A DNA stretch of 40,684 nt from JBGSUE01 sp041753515 (GCA_041753515.1 JBGSUE010000016.1:1-40684); one strand, 5' to 3'. Counted from the first letter of the stretch, positions 14,822 through 24,252 are shown. The notes: generated by a model from the letters alone, not told the origin. Numbers and translations are program-made.

Positions 14822-17800
14822 ATGGAGTATAGAACAAAATCAGAAAGAATCCTCAACATCTTTCTGAAGACCGGTCTATTGGCTCTTGTCTTTTTGCATG
14901 TTATTTCATCCGTACAAGCCGCAACAGGCATAAATCAGCAGATTAATTTTCAGGGAAAAGTCGTTAATGAAGACGGGACGAACGTAACAGACAATGACTA
15001 CCCGTTTACGTTCAGAATTTACATTGCAGGATCTGGCGGATCGCCACTTTGGACAGAATCACAGACGTTACCCGTCTCCGACGGCATATTCAGGGCAGCA
15101 CTTGGATCTGTCACAGAACTTCCGGGATCAGTGGATTTTAATACAGATAATATTTGGCTTTCTGTGGAATTCAACGGGGATGGTGAAATGGATCCGCGGA
15201 TCAGATTCACTGCCGTTCCATATGCATTTAATGCACTCACGGTGAATGGTCTGACTATTGCGTATGGAAAAACAGTGAGTTTTGCGGATGAGTTTACTAC
15301 AAGTGGTGCATATCCACTCACTTTGACGGTGACCAATACGACCAACGCTACACTTCCGGAAGGCACGATTACGCTTGTTGATACGGCATCCGGTCAGACA
15401 TTAACGAATAAAACGATAGGTTCGACCGGATTGGTTTTTTCCGGTGCCGCGACGGATATTGATACTTCAGCAGGTGAAGGGCTGGTTATCCAGGGGCGAG
15501 GGAATACTGTCATTCAGACAGTCGGTGGTGTTGTTAATCTTCAGCCAGGCGGTGTCGCATCTGCTTCATCCGTTCAAATCGGACTTGGAGGATCCGGTTC
15601 GTCAAGTCCTGATTTATTGGCTTTGGATGTAAAATCCGATGCCGGTGATCCGGATGGGTATAACGGTGCCATGTATTACAATGCGGATCTTAACAAATTC
15701 CGGTGCTTTGAAAATGGCAGTTGGCAAAATTGCGGAGTGGGGGCAGGAGGCGATGGACCGACCGGTGCTACGGGTCTTACAGGTATCACAGGTCCCACAG
15801 GAGCAACAGGTGCAACGGGTACAATAGGTGTTCAGGGCCCAACAGGTGCAAGTGGGGCAACAGGATCTACCGGAGAGGCGGGTCAAACCGGACCAACAGG
15901 TGCGACCGGATCAACAGGATCAACTGGTGATATTGGTACTACAGGCCCAACGGGATCCACTGGATCCACCGGTGAAATCGGAGTTACCGGTCCCACAGGA
16001 ACTACAGGAGCAACCGGAGAAATCGGAATCACTGGTCCCACAGGAAATACAGGAGCAACAGGTGAAATTGGAACCACAGGTCCGACGGGATCAACAGGAG
16101 CTACCGGAGTTGCAGGTCAAACAGGTCCAACAGGCAGCACTGGTGCCTCTGGTCTCTCTGGTCCTTCTGGTCCTTCTGGCTCTACCGGATCCACCGGAGA
16201 AATCGGAACAACCGGTCCAACAGGAAATACTGGAGCAACAGGTGAAATTGGAACAACGGGACCAACGGGATCTTCGGGAGCAACGGGTGAACAAGGTATT
16301 TCAGGACCAACAGGTGCATCCGGTGCTACCGGAGAGATTGGTATTTCAGGTCCCACGGGTTCTACCGGATCCACCGGCTCTATCGGAGTTTCCGGACCGA
16401 CTGGTGTAAGTGGAGCTACTGGAGAAATCGGAATCACTGGACCCACGGGTTCAACAGGATCCAGTGGTTCTATCGGAGTTTCCGGACCGACTGGTGTAAG
16501 TGGAGCTACTGGAGAGGTTGGAAAAACTGGTCCCACCGGAAGTTCCGGAGCCACCGGTGAAATTGGAGTTACAGGCCCCACAGGATCAACGGGAGCAACA
16601 GGAACCGTTGGACAAACCGGTCCAACCGGTGCAAGCGGAGCAACGGGTGAACAGGGAGTCACTGGACCCACAGGATCTTCCGGAGCAACGGGTGAAGTTG
16701 GAAAAACAGGACCAACGGGCAGTTCCGGTGCCACTGGAGAAATCGGAACAACCGGCCCGACAGGATCAACGGGTGCAACAGGTGTGGCCGGTGCGTCAGG
16801 CCCAACAGGTGCAACAGGAAGCACGGGGGCTACGGGTTCAACCGGTATAGCCGGTGCATCTGGTCCTACAGGAAATACCGGAGCTACAGGTGTTGTCGGG
16901 CCAACTGGTACAACAGGATCAACTGGATCGACAGGTGAGAGAGGAATGACCGGACCCACAGGTACAACAGGATCAACAGGTGCTACAGGTCAAAATGGAC
17001 CGACAGGATCCACCGGCTCAACAGGCTCGACCGGTGAAGTAGGGAAAACAGGTCCAACAGGATCAACCGGATCTACGGGAGAAGTCGGTGCTTCAGGTCC
17101 CACAGGAGGCACAGGATCAACAGGCGCAACCGGCGCACAGGGACAAATGGGTTCCCTTGGTCCTGCCGGAGAAGCACTCCTCACTATCGATACCGGTCTC
17201 ATCATCACGTACCCTTCCCAATCCCTCTCTTTTGCGGTGGGCTCCACTGCCACTTCTTCTGCATCAGTCGTCCTCTTCGGTGCAGATGAACCCGGGGGTG
17301 GAGGAACTAAAGGGGACATCTATGCAGGAGCGTTAAAACTTGGCCACAATACCACAGGCGGCACCATCTCCACAAGAGACACGGATGAAGCCCTGTATCT
17401 TGATCCAAATGGTGTAGGAAAAATAGTTATAGGAAGTACGTCATCCACGACCGCACCGAACCTGCTCGTTCTGGACCGCAAATCTGATTCAGGAGATCCG
17501 TCTTCAGGGGTTGAGGACGGTGCCATGTACTACAACGACAATACCAACAAGTTCCGTTGTTATGAAAACGGGGAATGGAAAAATTGTATTCCATCTTCAA
17601 AAGCCACACTGACGTTTAAATCAATTTCAGTCAATCAGGCGGCAGATGCAACCACGGTCGTTGATCCTGATTATATTTTTACATCAGCAACAGCGGTTTC
17701 CGCCACTGCCGGGTATGCAACAATTACCATGCCGTCCTCCGGAAGTGTCCGTGCGTGTGTTTTGGAAAACAACGCAGCAGTCACTGCTGGGACAGTCGGC

Positions 17801-19423
17801 ATATATTTCCGTATCAATGGATCCAATATTGCTACAGATTACTGTCAGTTAAATACCACGTATACAAGAAACAGAGCCCAGGAGTTACCCGCAGGTACTG
17901 TATCCTTCAGTGCAGGCGATACTCTCACCATTGCGCTCCATTCTGTTGGCCTTTCACCGACGACTACTGAATTTACAGCAATGTATACAGTAGAACTGGA
18001 TGGGGCTGATGTGGCAGAAATGTATTATAGTACTGATGCCGCTGTTGAGCTTGGGGATGTCATGGTTTTCGATGCATCAGTGTTTTCCGGGGTGAAAAGG
18101 TCTTCACAGCCGTATGATCCTAGAATTGTCGGTATAGTATCCACTGCTCCGGGACTTGTATTGGGAAATTCATCTTCAATAAACGGTATTCCGGTCCCGA
18201 TTGCTCTTTCAGGACGTGTTCCCGTAAAAGTGAACGCGCAAAACGGTCAAATTTTTCCTGGCGACTATCTTACATCCTCATCAGTTGCCGGAGTCGCCAT
18301 GAAGGCTGTGCAATCTGGGAGAGTGATCGGTCAGGCATTGACCGGTTATAACGGCACGTCGACCGGGACTGTTATCGCACTGATACACAATTCGTTCTAT
18401 CATGGATACATTGTACCGGATGGATTGATGACCGACGTATCAAATCAAACAGACTCTATCAGCCAGGCAAAGCGAATGCTTCGGTATGTAACTTCCCCTG
18501 AATATATAAGAAATGATCGTATATCTCAGATTGCGACTGATCAGATTATTGCAGGATTGGAAGTCATATCTTCACGGATCGTCGCAAACGATGCGTTCCT
18601 GTCCACAATACGTCCTCTGGCCAATGATCTGGAATTTACACTGGATTCAAACGGTTCATTGAAGATTGGGACATCATCAGGGATACCTGCAATTACATTT
18701 GATGCGTTTGGCAATGCACTATTTACCGGCACGATTACAGCCGATACCATTAAAGCCAATACGATAGAAGGCCTCAGAATCGTCGATGGTGAAGTTGCCG
18801 GAGCAACATCATCACCGGTATTGGACACTCAAACTGTTCAGAAAATTGAAAATGAACCACACGTGTCGTCAGTAATAAGCGATATGTTTGAAACGCTGGT
18901 TACATTTGCCAATGGCATATTGGTGAAAGGGACTGCCGTTTTTGAAAATGCAGTAACTATTCTCGGAAACCTTTCAATTAAAGGAAAAATTATTGTCAGT
19001 GGGGATAGTGCCGGGACAGCCGTTATCCCGCCCAGCGGCACACAGGTGTTTATTCCGTTTATCGCCTCTTACGAGTATCCGCCGATTGTGTCCATATCGC
19101 TGGTCATGCCCGAGGCAACCGAGAGTGCATTTTTGTCGGAAGGTGTGAAAGCCGCCATCGCATCGGTGAAAAAAGAAGGATTCACTATTGTACTGGACGA
19201 ACCGGCACCCCGTACGCTCATGTATAACTGGTTTGCAGTTCAAGTGACCGACGGACGCGTTGTAAAAGGTGAAGAGATTGGAATTCCTGCACATATACTG
19301 GGAACACAGGAAATCAGCATACCCACGGCTACTCCTGTGCCATCGCCTACGATATCACCATCGCCGGAACCGACATCAACTGAAACTCCATCTCCTACAC
19401 CGACACCACTTCTTGATGAGTAA
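14822..19423 (+). CDS. Giant collagen-like surface fibre protein, 1533 aa
   Basis: The signal sequence (about residues 18-37, ending SSVQA) is followed by a beta-rich head (INQQINFQGKVVNEDG). Then comes a ~45-residue module (DLLALDVKSDAGDP...MYYNADLNKFRCFENGSWQNC), a collagen domain of about 155 uninterrupted Gly-X-Y triplets (about residues 311-785), and a second copy of the same module. An adaptor-like domain (AEMYYSTDAAVELGDVMVFD...DPRIVGIVSTAPG) similar to tail-spike Peptidase_G2/intramolecular chaperone regions precedes a coiled C-terminal part and a Pro/Thr/Ser tail. The collagen part is built on a 15-residue (45-bp) unit, GPTGSTGATGEIGTT. Prolines are only at X and threonines dominate Y. 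It is probably a trimeric surface fibre. It starts opposite the HTH/PIN operon; TATAAT at 14792 is a possible -10. Confidence 0.85.
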   Translation: MEYRTKSERILNIFLKTGLLALVFLHVISSVQAATGINQQINFQGKVVNEDGTNVTDNDYPFTFRIYIAGSGGSPLWTESQTLPVSDGIFRAALGSVTELPGSVDFNTDNIWLSVEFNGDGEMDPRIRFTAVPYAFNALTVNGLTIAYGKTVSFADEFTTSGAYPLTLTVTNTTNATLPEGTITLVDTASGQTLTNKTIGSTGLVFSGAATDIDTSAGEGLVIQGRGNTVIQTVGGVVNLQPGGVASASSVQIGLGGSGSSSPDLLALDVKSDAGDPDGYNGAMYYNADLNKFRCFENGSWQNCGVGAGGDGPTGATGLTGITGPTGATGATGTIGVQGPTGASGATGSTGEAGQTGPTGATGSTGSTGDIGTTGPTGSTGSTGEIGVTGPTGTTGATGEIGITGPTGNTGATGEIGTTGPTGSTGATGVAGQTGPTGSTGASGLSGPSGPSGSTGSTGEIGTTGPTGNTGATGEIGTTGPTGSSGATGEQGISGPTGASGATGEIGISGPTGSTGSTGSIGVSGPTGVSGATGEIGITGPTGSTGSSGSIGVSGPTGVSGATGEVGKTGPTGSSGATGEIGVTGPTGSTGATGTVGQTGPTGASGATGEQGVTGPTGSSGATGEVGKTGPTGSSGATGEIGTTGPTGSTGATGVAGASGPTGATGSTGATGSTGIAGASGPTGNTGATGVVGPTGTTGSTGSTGERGMTGPTGTTGSTGATGQNGPTGSTGSTGSTGEVGKTGPTGSTGSTGEVGASGPTGGTGSTGATGAQGQMGSLGPAGEALLTIDTGLIITYPSQSLSFAVGSTATSSASVVLFGADEPGGGGTKGDIYAGALKLGHNTTGGTISTRDTDEALYLDPNGVGKIVIGSTSSTTAPNLLVLDRKSDSGDPSSGVEDGAMYYNDNTNKFRCYENGEWKNCIPSSKATLTFKSISVNQAADATTVVDPDYIFTSATAVSATAGYATITMPSSGSVRACVLENNAAVTAGTVGIYFRINGSNIATDYCQLNTTYTRNRAQELPAGTVSFSAGDTLTIALHSVGLSPTTTEFTAMYTVELDGADVAEMYYSTDAAVELGDVMVFDASVFSGVKRSSQPYDPRIVGIVSTAPGLVLGNSSSINGIPVPIALSGRVPVKVNAQNGQIFPGDYLTSSSVAGVAMKAVQSGRVIGQALTGYNGTSTGTVIALIHNSFYHGYIVPDGLMTDVSNQTDSISQAKRMLRYVTSPEYIRNDRISQIATDQIIAGLEVISSRIVANDAFLSTIRPLANDLEFTLDSNGSLKIGTSSGIPAITFDAFGNALFTGTITADTIKANTIEGLRIVDGEVAGATSSPVLDTQTVQKIENEPHVSSVISDMFETLVTFANGILVKGTAVFENAVTILGNLSIKGKIIVSGDSAGTAVIPPSGTQVFIPFIASYEYPPIVSISLVMPEATESAFLSEGVKAAIASVKKEGFTIVLDEPAPRTLMYNWFAVQVTDGRVVKGEEIGIPAHILGTQEISIPTATPVPSPTISPSPEPTSTETPSPTPTPLLDE
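15754..17172 (+). repeat. Tandem 45-bp repeats coding the collagen domain
   Basis: Degenerate copies of a 45-bp unit coding GPTG-(S/N/T)-TG-(A/S)-TG-(E/V)-(I/V)-G-x-T. Codon variation between copies is high, so the tract is old rather than a fresh expansion. Confidence 0.8.
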
Positions 19424-19433
19424 AAAAATATTT

Positions 19434-19469
19434 CTCCATTCGAATATTCATGTAAATACTCGAATGGAG
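19434..19469. terminator. Hairpin between convergent genes
   Basis: CTCCATTCGA (19434-19443) pairs with TCGAATGGAG (19460-19469). An A-run at 19423-19430 gives a T-run on the minus strand, so it best terminates the lipoprotein gene coming from the right. Confidence 0.7.
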
Positions 19470-19537
19470 AGGGAACACAAGAACATTATTTAAAATGGAC
19501 TTCTGTCCACTCTCCACATGTTTCAATTCAATACCCC

Positions 19538-20734
19538 CTACAGGTCGTCGACCTTGTGAAGTTCCAGCGACCTGTCCGAAATTCTGTGGACGATGAGAAA
19601 CGTGTATCCGTCCAAACTGATGAAATCGAGCGGATACAATATATCATCCGTTTCATCCAGGACAACCCTGCATTTCCCCGATGTGCAGAACCAGATACCC
19701 GGCGACCTGGTCTCTGATGCGGTATAGGCTGCAAAATATGTACCGGTCGGATCGGCAACCAGCTCGCGCATGAGCCAGTTCCGGTGTTTATAATCAACCG
19801 GCGCCACAAGGACCGGGTCGGGGAATTTGTGGTCCTGGGGATTTCTTACCTGCTTCCACAAACCTTGCGGATCCAGGCTTGGATTGTGCCGGGTGAAATA
19901 GATATCTCCACCAATGCTGATGCAGGTGTCAGCGTTTTCGATGGTGTGGATGATGACTTCCGGATCGTATAGCTCACGCAACTGGCAAGCGATCGTGCCG
20001 TCGTCAAGCTGGGTCATCATGCCCACCAAGCCGAGCGGGCGGATGGGGAATGGATACCAGTAGTCCCGGTACCACTCTGTGATCTGTTGGATTCTCCCGT
20101 ATGAGTACCGTTCAATTTGCGCATAGTGTGCATAATTCGTCATCCAGATGCGCAATCCTTCCGGTCCTTCCTGCACCGCGGGATCATCAACGTCGGTATA
20201 GTTATTGCAGATTGTGGTTCTGTCTGCAAGAGTGTACGTACACAATGTGTACGGAAACCATTCATACGACAGGTCGATCACTTCCACAGGAAAAATCACC
20301 TGGGTGTCATACGGAGTCCATGTAGCCCGGTCGGCGCTGTCCAGATTGAAATTGGATTGCGCGTCAGGTCCGAATAAGTCTGTTGCCACTGGAGTTGCAG
20401 AGCAAGTGGACACATCGATGACCCATGCCGCATGATAATCTGCTTTCCTGTCAGGCCTTCCGGTCGCAAATACCTGCGTGCCGCTGTTTGATACTTTTAC
20501 CTCCTGCAAACCATGCAGTTTGGCAAAATCTTCAAGGCAATCCCTCTGCGGTGACTGAAAGACAATGGGAGGGATTGTTGCGGTAGTAATCGGTGTTGGA
20601 TCCGGTGCCGGCAGTTGGGTGGCGGTGTTTGTTGGCGACGCCGCTTGGGTTGGGATTGGTTGGGGAGGCCGTTTACACGCAACAAACAATAGAACAAATA
20701 CCAGAATCAGTGTAAGGAGATGGTGTTTCTTCAT
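19538..20734 (-). CDS. Lipoprotein with probable beta-propeller domain, 398 aa
   Basis: A lipoprotein signal (MKKHHLLTLILVFVLLFVAC, lipidated Cys) is followed by a Pro/Thr linker (to about residue 62). A ~330-residue domain has repeated strands with W/Y-rich turns (VIDVSTCSATP, TYTLADRTTIC, IWFCTSGKCRVVLDETDDILYPLDF), suggestive of a beta-propeller; this is inferred from strand spacing only. Eight or more cysteines, often in closely spaced pairs, suggest disulfides and an extracellular location. AAAGGA lies 10 nt before the ATG at 20734. No named family recognised. Confidence 0.65.
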   Translation of the reverse strand: MKKHHLLTLILVFVLLFVACKRPPQPIPTQAASPTNTATQLPAPDPTPITTATIPPIVFQSPQRDCLEDFAKLHGLQEVKVSNSGTQVFATGRPDRKADYHAAWVIDVSTCSATPVATDLFGPDAQSNFNLDSADRATWTPYDTQVIFPVEVIDLSYEWFPYTLCTYTLADRTTICNNYTDVDDPAVQEGPEGLRIWMTNYAHYAQIERYSYGRIQQITEWYRDYWYPFPIRPLGLVGMMTQLDDGTIACQLRELYDPEVIIHTIENADTCISIGGDIYFTRHNPSLDPQGLWKQVRNPQDHKFPDPVLVAPVDYKHRNWLMRELVADPTGTYFAAYTASETRSPGIWFCTSGKCRVVLDETDDILYPLDFISLDGYTFLIVHRISDRSLELHKVDDL

Positions 20735-20906
20735 AGTCGGAGTTCCTTTCATTCAAACAGATGTGGGGATGATGACAGGGGAAAATATATTCGTGTTCCC
20801 TCATGTCAAAGTTCGTTTTAATCCGCTCTTTATGGAGAGCAAACGAAAACACCACAGTATACACTAAAATTATCTGTATTTCAATATTATAGGTTTAATT
20901 CAACAC

Positions 20907-20935
20907 TTGCATATCTTTAATGTTCTGCATACAAT
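20907..20935 (+). promoter_or_regulatory. Sigma-70-type promoter for the LytR_C gene
   Basis: TTGCAT (20907-20912), 17 nt, TACAAT (20930-20935). The leader would be only about 6 nt, with no ribosome site. Confidence 0.7.
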
Positions 20936-20948
20936 AAGAAAAACCACT

Positions 20949-21668
20949 ATGGCACAGAAGTTTTACCAGAAACCTGCTTTTATCTTTTTTGCCGTCTGTC
21001 TTGCCGCTTCATTAGTAGCTGTTGCTACATATTATTTCACCCGCAACAACCCGTTTGATACAACAGTCACACCGGAAGAGGATGTGGTACGAACAGTTGC
21101 CGCAGTATCAAAACTTATGGTTTTGCCGACAGATGAGAAGCCGACAGTTGCAACGGTTTCGGATGTGACAAAACTTTCCGAGCAGCCGTTTTTCAAAAAC
21201 GCGGCAAACGGGGACAAAGTCCTTATTTTTAATCAAAAAAAACAGGCTATCCTCTGGCGGCCGGACAATAATCTTATTATTGAAGTTGCACCGATCAATA
21301 TTACCGAATCATCGCCATCTGCCGAAAATCCCACCGTGAATACGGCTTCACCGACACCTGCTCAAGAACCCATCCGGTTTTTCCTGTACAATGGCGCGCG
21401 GGTTTCACGACTGACCCAAGTTTATGAAACAGAACTTCTGGGAACAGTGTCCGGTGCTGAAGTAGCAGGCCGGGATAACGCAGAAAACGAGTATGATGAT
21501 ACGGTGCTGATTGATCTGTCAGGATCCAACAAAACACAGGCCGAAACTCTTGCAAAAACGCTTGGCATTACGGTTTCTGAATTGCCGGACGGGGAAATAA
21601 AACCGTCAGAAGGGGATTTCCTGATTATAGTCGGAAAAGATAAAGCGCCGGTTCCGACAGTACAATAA
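20949..21668 (+). CDS. Membrane-anchored LytR_C-domain protein
   Basis: 239 residues. One N-terminal membrane helix (about 10-30) is followed by a linker rich in Thr/Pro (about 115-140). The C-terminal LytR_C-like domain (about 143-235) has IRFFLYNGARVSRLTQVYETELLG, then DNAENEYDDTVLIDLSG, then LAKTLGITV and DFLIIVGKD. In the family, this domain follows LytR-CpsA-Psr catalytic domains or stands alone in cell-envelope proteins; here it stands alone, so no transferase activity is implied. The start MAQKF is supported by the promoter just upstream. The next gene follows by 14 nt. Confidence 0.75.
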   Translation: MAQKFYQKPAFIFFAVCLAASLVAVATYYFTRNNPFDTTVTPEEDVVRTVAAVSKLMVLPTDEKPTVATVSDVTKLSEQPFFKNAANGDKVLIFNQKKQAILWRPDNNLIIEVAPINITESSPSAENPTVNTASPTPAQEPIRFFLYNGARVSRLTQVYETELLGTVSGAEVAGRDNAENEYDDTVLIDLSGSNKTQAETLAKTLGITVSELPDGEIKPSEGDFLIIVGKDKAPVPTVQ

Positions 21669-21682
21669 AAAAAGGGGGAAAT

Positions 21683-21994
21683 ATGCAAAATTTTCATGAC
21701 CATAAACTTTGGCAGGCATCATTTGTCGCTCTCATGGATATCCATGAATATCTTCCCGCCTCGGATGCACTGATTGTTGCAGCGCAGAATGTTGCCGCCA
21801 AAATCGCTGATGCGCTGTCACGCGCAGACCGGCGGGTTGGAAGGGATCTTATTTACGATGCTGTAGGGCTTGTTGCCGTCACCCGGACACAGCTTGCTGT
21901 GGAGTGGGGGAAAGGGACGGTTGACGACGATACGTTCCGCAGTATAGACAACAAGTACGCAGATCTCACTAATTCGCTTCAATCGTTTAAATGA
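21683..21994 (+). CDS. Four-helix-bundle protein (S23/avd-like)
   Basis: 103 residues, all helical by pattern. FHDHKLWQASFVALMDIHEYLP matches the first helix of the four-helix-bundle (23S rRNA IVS/S23, avd-like) family; the middle helices (VAAKIADALSRADRRVGRDLIYDAVGLVAVTRTQL) are more diverged. A G-rich ribosome site precedes the ATG. It sits 14 nt behind the LytR_C gene, probably in the same operon. Unlike the second family member at 33662, it has no flanking inverted repeats. Function of the family is not established. Confidence 0.6.
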   Translation: MQNFHDHKLWQASFVALMDIHEYLPASDALIVAAQNVAAKIADALSRADRRVGRDLIYDAVGLVAVTRTQLAVEWGKGTVDDDTFRSIDNKYADLTNSLQSFK

Positions 21995-22004
21995 CAATTA
22001 CATC

Positions 22005-22068
22005 GTCATCCCGAACTTGTTTCGGGATCTCGTTTATGAACTTGATGCTGAAATAAATTCAGCATGAC
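22005..22068. repeat. MITE, GTCATCCCGAAC family, upstream of rpiB
   Basis: GTCATCCCGAAC/CAGCATGAC ends with internal CCCGAACTTGTTTCGGG and TGCTGAA...TTCAGCA hairpins. It ends 11 nt before the rpiB ATG and is closely related to 25743-25833. Confidence 0.75.
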
Positions 22069-22079
22069 ATATTGAAAAT

Positions 22080-22523
22080 ATGACTGTTTACATAGGCGCA
22101 GACCACAGGGGATTTGAGAAGAAGATTGCCATAAAATCGTGGCTTGAGGAAAAAGGCTACAAGGTTGTGGACTGCGGCGCCCATGTGTACGACAAAGACG
22201 ATGATTTTCCCGATTTGACGTTTCCGGTTGCCGATGGTGTTGCCGGGGATCCAAAAAACCGCGGTATTGTTCTGTGCGGGTCAGCAGGTGGTGTCACGAT
22301 TGCGGCAAACAAGGTCAAAGGCATCAGAGCGGCAGCCGCATTCACTGTTCCTGATGTGATATTCAATAGGGAACACGATGATATAAATGTGTTGGCAATA
22401 CCTGCAGATAATACTGATAATGAAATTATTCATCAGATGACGGATGCATTTTTAAAAACCCCGTTTTCTACCGAGCCCCGCCACGCCCGCCGTCTCTCCA
22501 AAATTTCCCAAAGAGAATCCTGA
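22080..22523 (+). CDS. rpiB: Ribose-5-phosphate isomerase B
   Basis: 147 residues. RpiB interconverts ribose 5-phosphate and ribulose 5-phosphate in the non-oxidative pentose-phosphate pathway. Seen motifs: GADHRGFE near the N-terminus; VVDCGAHVYDKDDDFPD (family D-x-G); GIVLCGSAGGVTIAANKVKGIRAA with the catalytic Cys in CGSAGG (usual CGTGIG); and NREHDDINVLAIPAD (usual REHNDANVL). Length is normal for the family. Rpe and transketolase are encoded 2.5-3.3 kb downstream and transaldolase 10 kb away. A MITE ends 11 nt upstream and no ribosome site is visible. Confidence 0.9.
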   Translation: MTVYIGADHRGFEKKIAIKSWLEEKGYKVVDCGAHVYDKDDDFPDLTFPVADGVAGDPKNRGIVLCGSAGGVTIAANKVKGIRAAAAFTVPDVIFNREHDDINVLAIPADNTDNEIIHQMTDAFLKTPFSTEPRHARRLSKISQRES

Positions 22524-22608
22524 TTTGGTATACTTCCATCCACGACAAAGACGAGCGCGCGCAGTCAGTCGTAATCCACGAACATTCACAAAAGATTGGA
22601 GAATAATT

Positions 22609-23052
22609 ATGGCATATAGTGTCGTTAAAAAAATCGCAGGCACACGCAACATTCATCCGGGCAGGTTTATTGTCGGTGCTTTGTTTGTGCTGGTGTTTGC
22701 CGGTATAGTGTGGTATGCCTCAACTGCGCCTGCAGAAACGGTGGCTGTCATCAAGACATATGAGCCCGGCGATCTGAAGAATCTGAAGCCGGATGATGCA
22801 GTAGAGCAAGATGCACAAGTCATCGTCGGCACGTTCACGTTCCGTTGGCTGCTCAATAATGGGAATCCCTGCAGTGCGGATTGGGCGATTATTCAGGGTG
22901 GCAAGCGGTTGCATTTTGAGCATACCCAGTTCCCCGATTGGGATCCGCTTTGCACCAAAACGAAGGCGAAAGTGCTTGCGATACTGGCACGGGCTGCTGA
23001 AGTTGGTGCTACTGCACAAGGCGCCAAAGTCATAGGTGAGGCAATCAGATAA
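22609..23052 (+). CDS. Membrane-anchored small protein A, 147 aa
   Basis: One N-terminal membrane helix (about residues 22-42, IVGALFVLVFAGIVWYAST) precedes an exported domain. It has a central beta part (VIVGTFTFRWLLNNGNPCSADWAIIQGG), two cysteines, and a C-terminal amphipathic helix (KTKAKVLAILARAAEVGATAQGAKVIGEAIR). GGAG lies 9 nt before the ATG at 22609. Genes 23257 and 23779 have the same plan (helix, beta part with two Cys, C-terminal helix) and are probably diverged paralogues. A long hairpin terminator follows, nearly identical to that after 23779-24231. Confidence 0.6.
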   Translation: MAYSVVKKIAGTRNIHPGRFIVGALFVLVFAGIVWYASTAPAETVAVIKTYEPGDLKNLKPDDAVEQDAQVIVGTFTFRWLLNNGNPCSADWAIIQGGKRLHFEHTQFPDWDPLCTKTKAKVLAILARAAEVGATAQGAKVIGEAIR

Positions 23053-23066
23053 CAAATCAGGAATGA

Positions 23067-23136
23067 GGACGGCAGCGCGCCGGGTGATGTTTTTCTGCCC
23101 AAAATGCAGATTCACCCGTGCCGTCCTGATGTTTTT
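23067..23136 (+). terminator. Long hairpin terminator, copy 1 of a duplicated element
   Basis: GGACGGC (23067-23073) and CGGGTGA (23081-23087) pair with TCACCCG (23112-23118) and GCCGTCC (23120-23126); a CTGC/GCAG hairpin is inside and TTTTT follows. The ~70-bp sequence recurs almost unchanged at 24253-24323. Confidence 0.8.
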
Positions 23137-23256
23137 CCTACAGTCCATGAAGAATGTGACTTTTTCTATTCTTCCTTTTATTCTGCTACAATCCGTTCTG
23201 CATTACATGCACGCGCTGTGTATGCATACTCTCGCTCATTGAAAGGAAAATGAAAG

Positions 23257-23763
23257 ATGCAATCAAAAATAGTGCAAAGAGCCTTGATTGCGCTATGTCT
23301 GCTTATGGTTATTGCAGGTGTATTATTCCTGCTCCAGATGTACAGAACAGCGCCGTTGGTGATTCCGGACCGGATTCCTCTGCCGGCTCAGGATGACATT
23401 GGGTATGATCATATTGACTCGGAAGCCCTCAGGAGGATGGACAACACCGATACTGTGTCGCATGAAGGATCGACAAGTGTCAGATGGGGAGATGAAACCT
23501 ACACGTTCTTCTGGAGTTTTAACTGGGGCGCAGAACAACATTGCGTCGGAAATGGATCGATCTCTGTAGGGCAAGATCCATTGAAAGACAACTTCCAGGT
23601 CCAGTTACCCCACATGACTGCTCCGGATGATTGTCAGAAGCCTACCAAGGCCGATCTGTTTACTCTCCTCCAAGAAGCCATCCGGATTGGTACGGAAAAT
23701 GCAATCAAGTACGGCTCACTCAGATTCGCCGCTGAACAAGTGGTGGATGCTATAGCAAAATAG
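23257..23763 (+). CDS. Membrane-anchored small protein B, 168 aa
   Basis: An N-terminal membrane helix (about residues 7-26) precedes an exported domain: a polar segment with PAQDDIGYDHIDSEALRRMD, a beta part (SVRWGDETYTFFWSFNWGAEQHCVGNGSISVG), a second Cys (APDDCQKPTKADL) and a C-terminal helix (FTLLQEAIRIGTENAIKYGSLRFAAEQVVDAIAK). GAAAGGA precedes the ATG. TGC-TACAAT about 65 nt upstream may be the promoter -10. Probably co-transcribed with 23779-24231, 15 nt downstream. Same architecture as 22609-23052. Confidence 0.6.
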   Translation: MQSKIVQRALIALCLLMVIAGVLFLLQMYRTAPLVIPDRIPLPAQDDIGYDHIDSEALRRMDNTDTVSHEGSTSVRWGDETYTFFWSFNWGAEQHCVGNGSISVGQDPLKDNFQVQLPHMTAPDDCQKPTKADLFTLLQEAIRIGTENAIKYGSLRFAAEQVVDAIAK

Positions 23764-23778
23764 AAAGGACGGAATAAA

Positions 23779-24231
23779 GTGGACATTTTAAAACGACCCC
23801 AAGTGTTCATACCGGCAGCACTGGTTCTGTTGCTTGCCGTGTATCTGTTCAGCGTCTTTGCTCCCAAACCGGTTGAATTTCAGGTACCGGACAGCAAGGT
23901 GGCGCTCCAGCCATGGGAACATGCGATACCGTATCCTGGACACCTGCCGGATGATAGGTTGTTTAGGGATGGTGACACAGAAGAGACAATTTACTCCATC
24001 GAGGTACAAACAGGTACACTTTATTTGTCACCGCACAATAATGGCGGATGCCAGTTGAAAAGCAGCGATTCCACGATTCTGGGATGGTTTGTGCCGTGTA
24101 ATACACTCGAAAAACTCAAAGAAATTCTGAATGACTACGCCAATGATCGGCCGGAAGTACGTGCTTTCGTGCGTCAACTGATCGAGGCTATCGACAAGCT
24201 TCCACCGGCACCGCCTTTGGCTCCGGGGTAA
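23779..24231 (+). CDS. Membrane-anchored small protein C, 150 aa
   Basis: GTG start with AAAGGA about 9 nt upstream. One N-terminal membrane helix (VFIPAALVLLLAVYLFSVF) precedes an exported domain with strands (TIYSIEVQTGTLYLSPHNNGGCQLKSS), two cysteines (GGCQL and VPCNT) and a C-terminal helix (LEKLKEILNDYANDRPEVRAFVRQLIEAIDKL) ending in a Pro-rich tail. Third member of the A/B/C set; function unknown. A duplicated terminator follows. Confidence 0.6.
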   Translation: MDILKRPQVFIPAALVLLLAVYLFSVFAPKPVEFQVPDSKVALQPWEHAIPYPGHLPDDRLFRDGDTEETIYSIEVQTGTLYLSPHNNGGCQLKSSDSTILGWFVPCNTLEKLKEILNDYANDRPEVRAFVRQLIEAIDKLPPAPPLAPG

Positions 24232-24252
24232 GATCATCGGAAATAAGGTTTT

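Noticed and set aside
15754..17172. CRISPR-like or non-coding tandem array; also open antisense frames rich in GPVxPV
   Set aside because: The repeats code Gly-X-Y triplets in one long plus-strand frame with a signal peptide. The long minus-strand frames here are by-products of that repeat.
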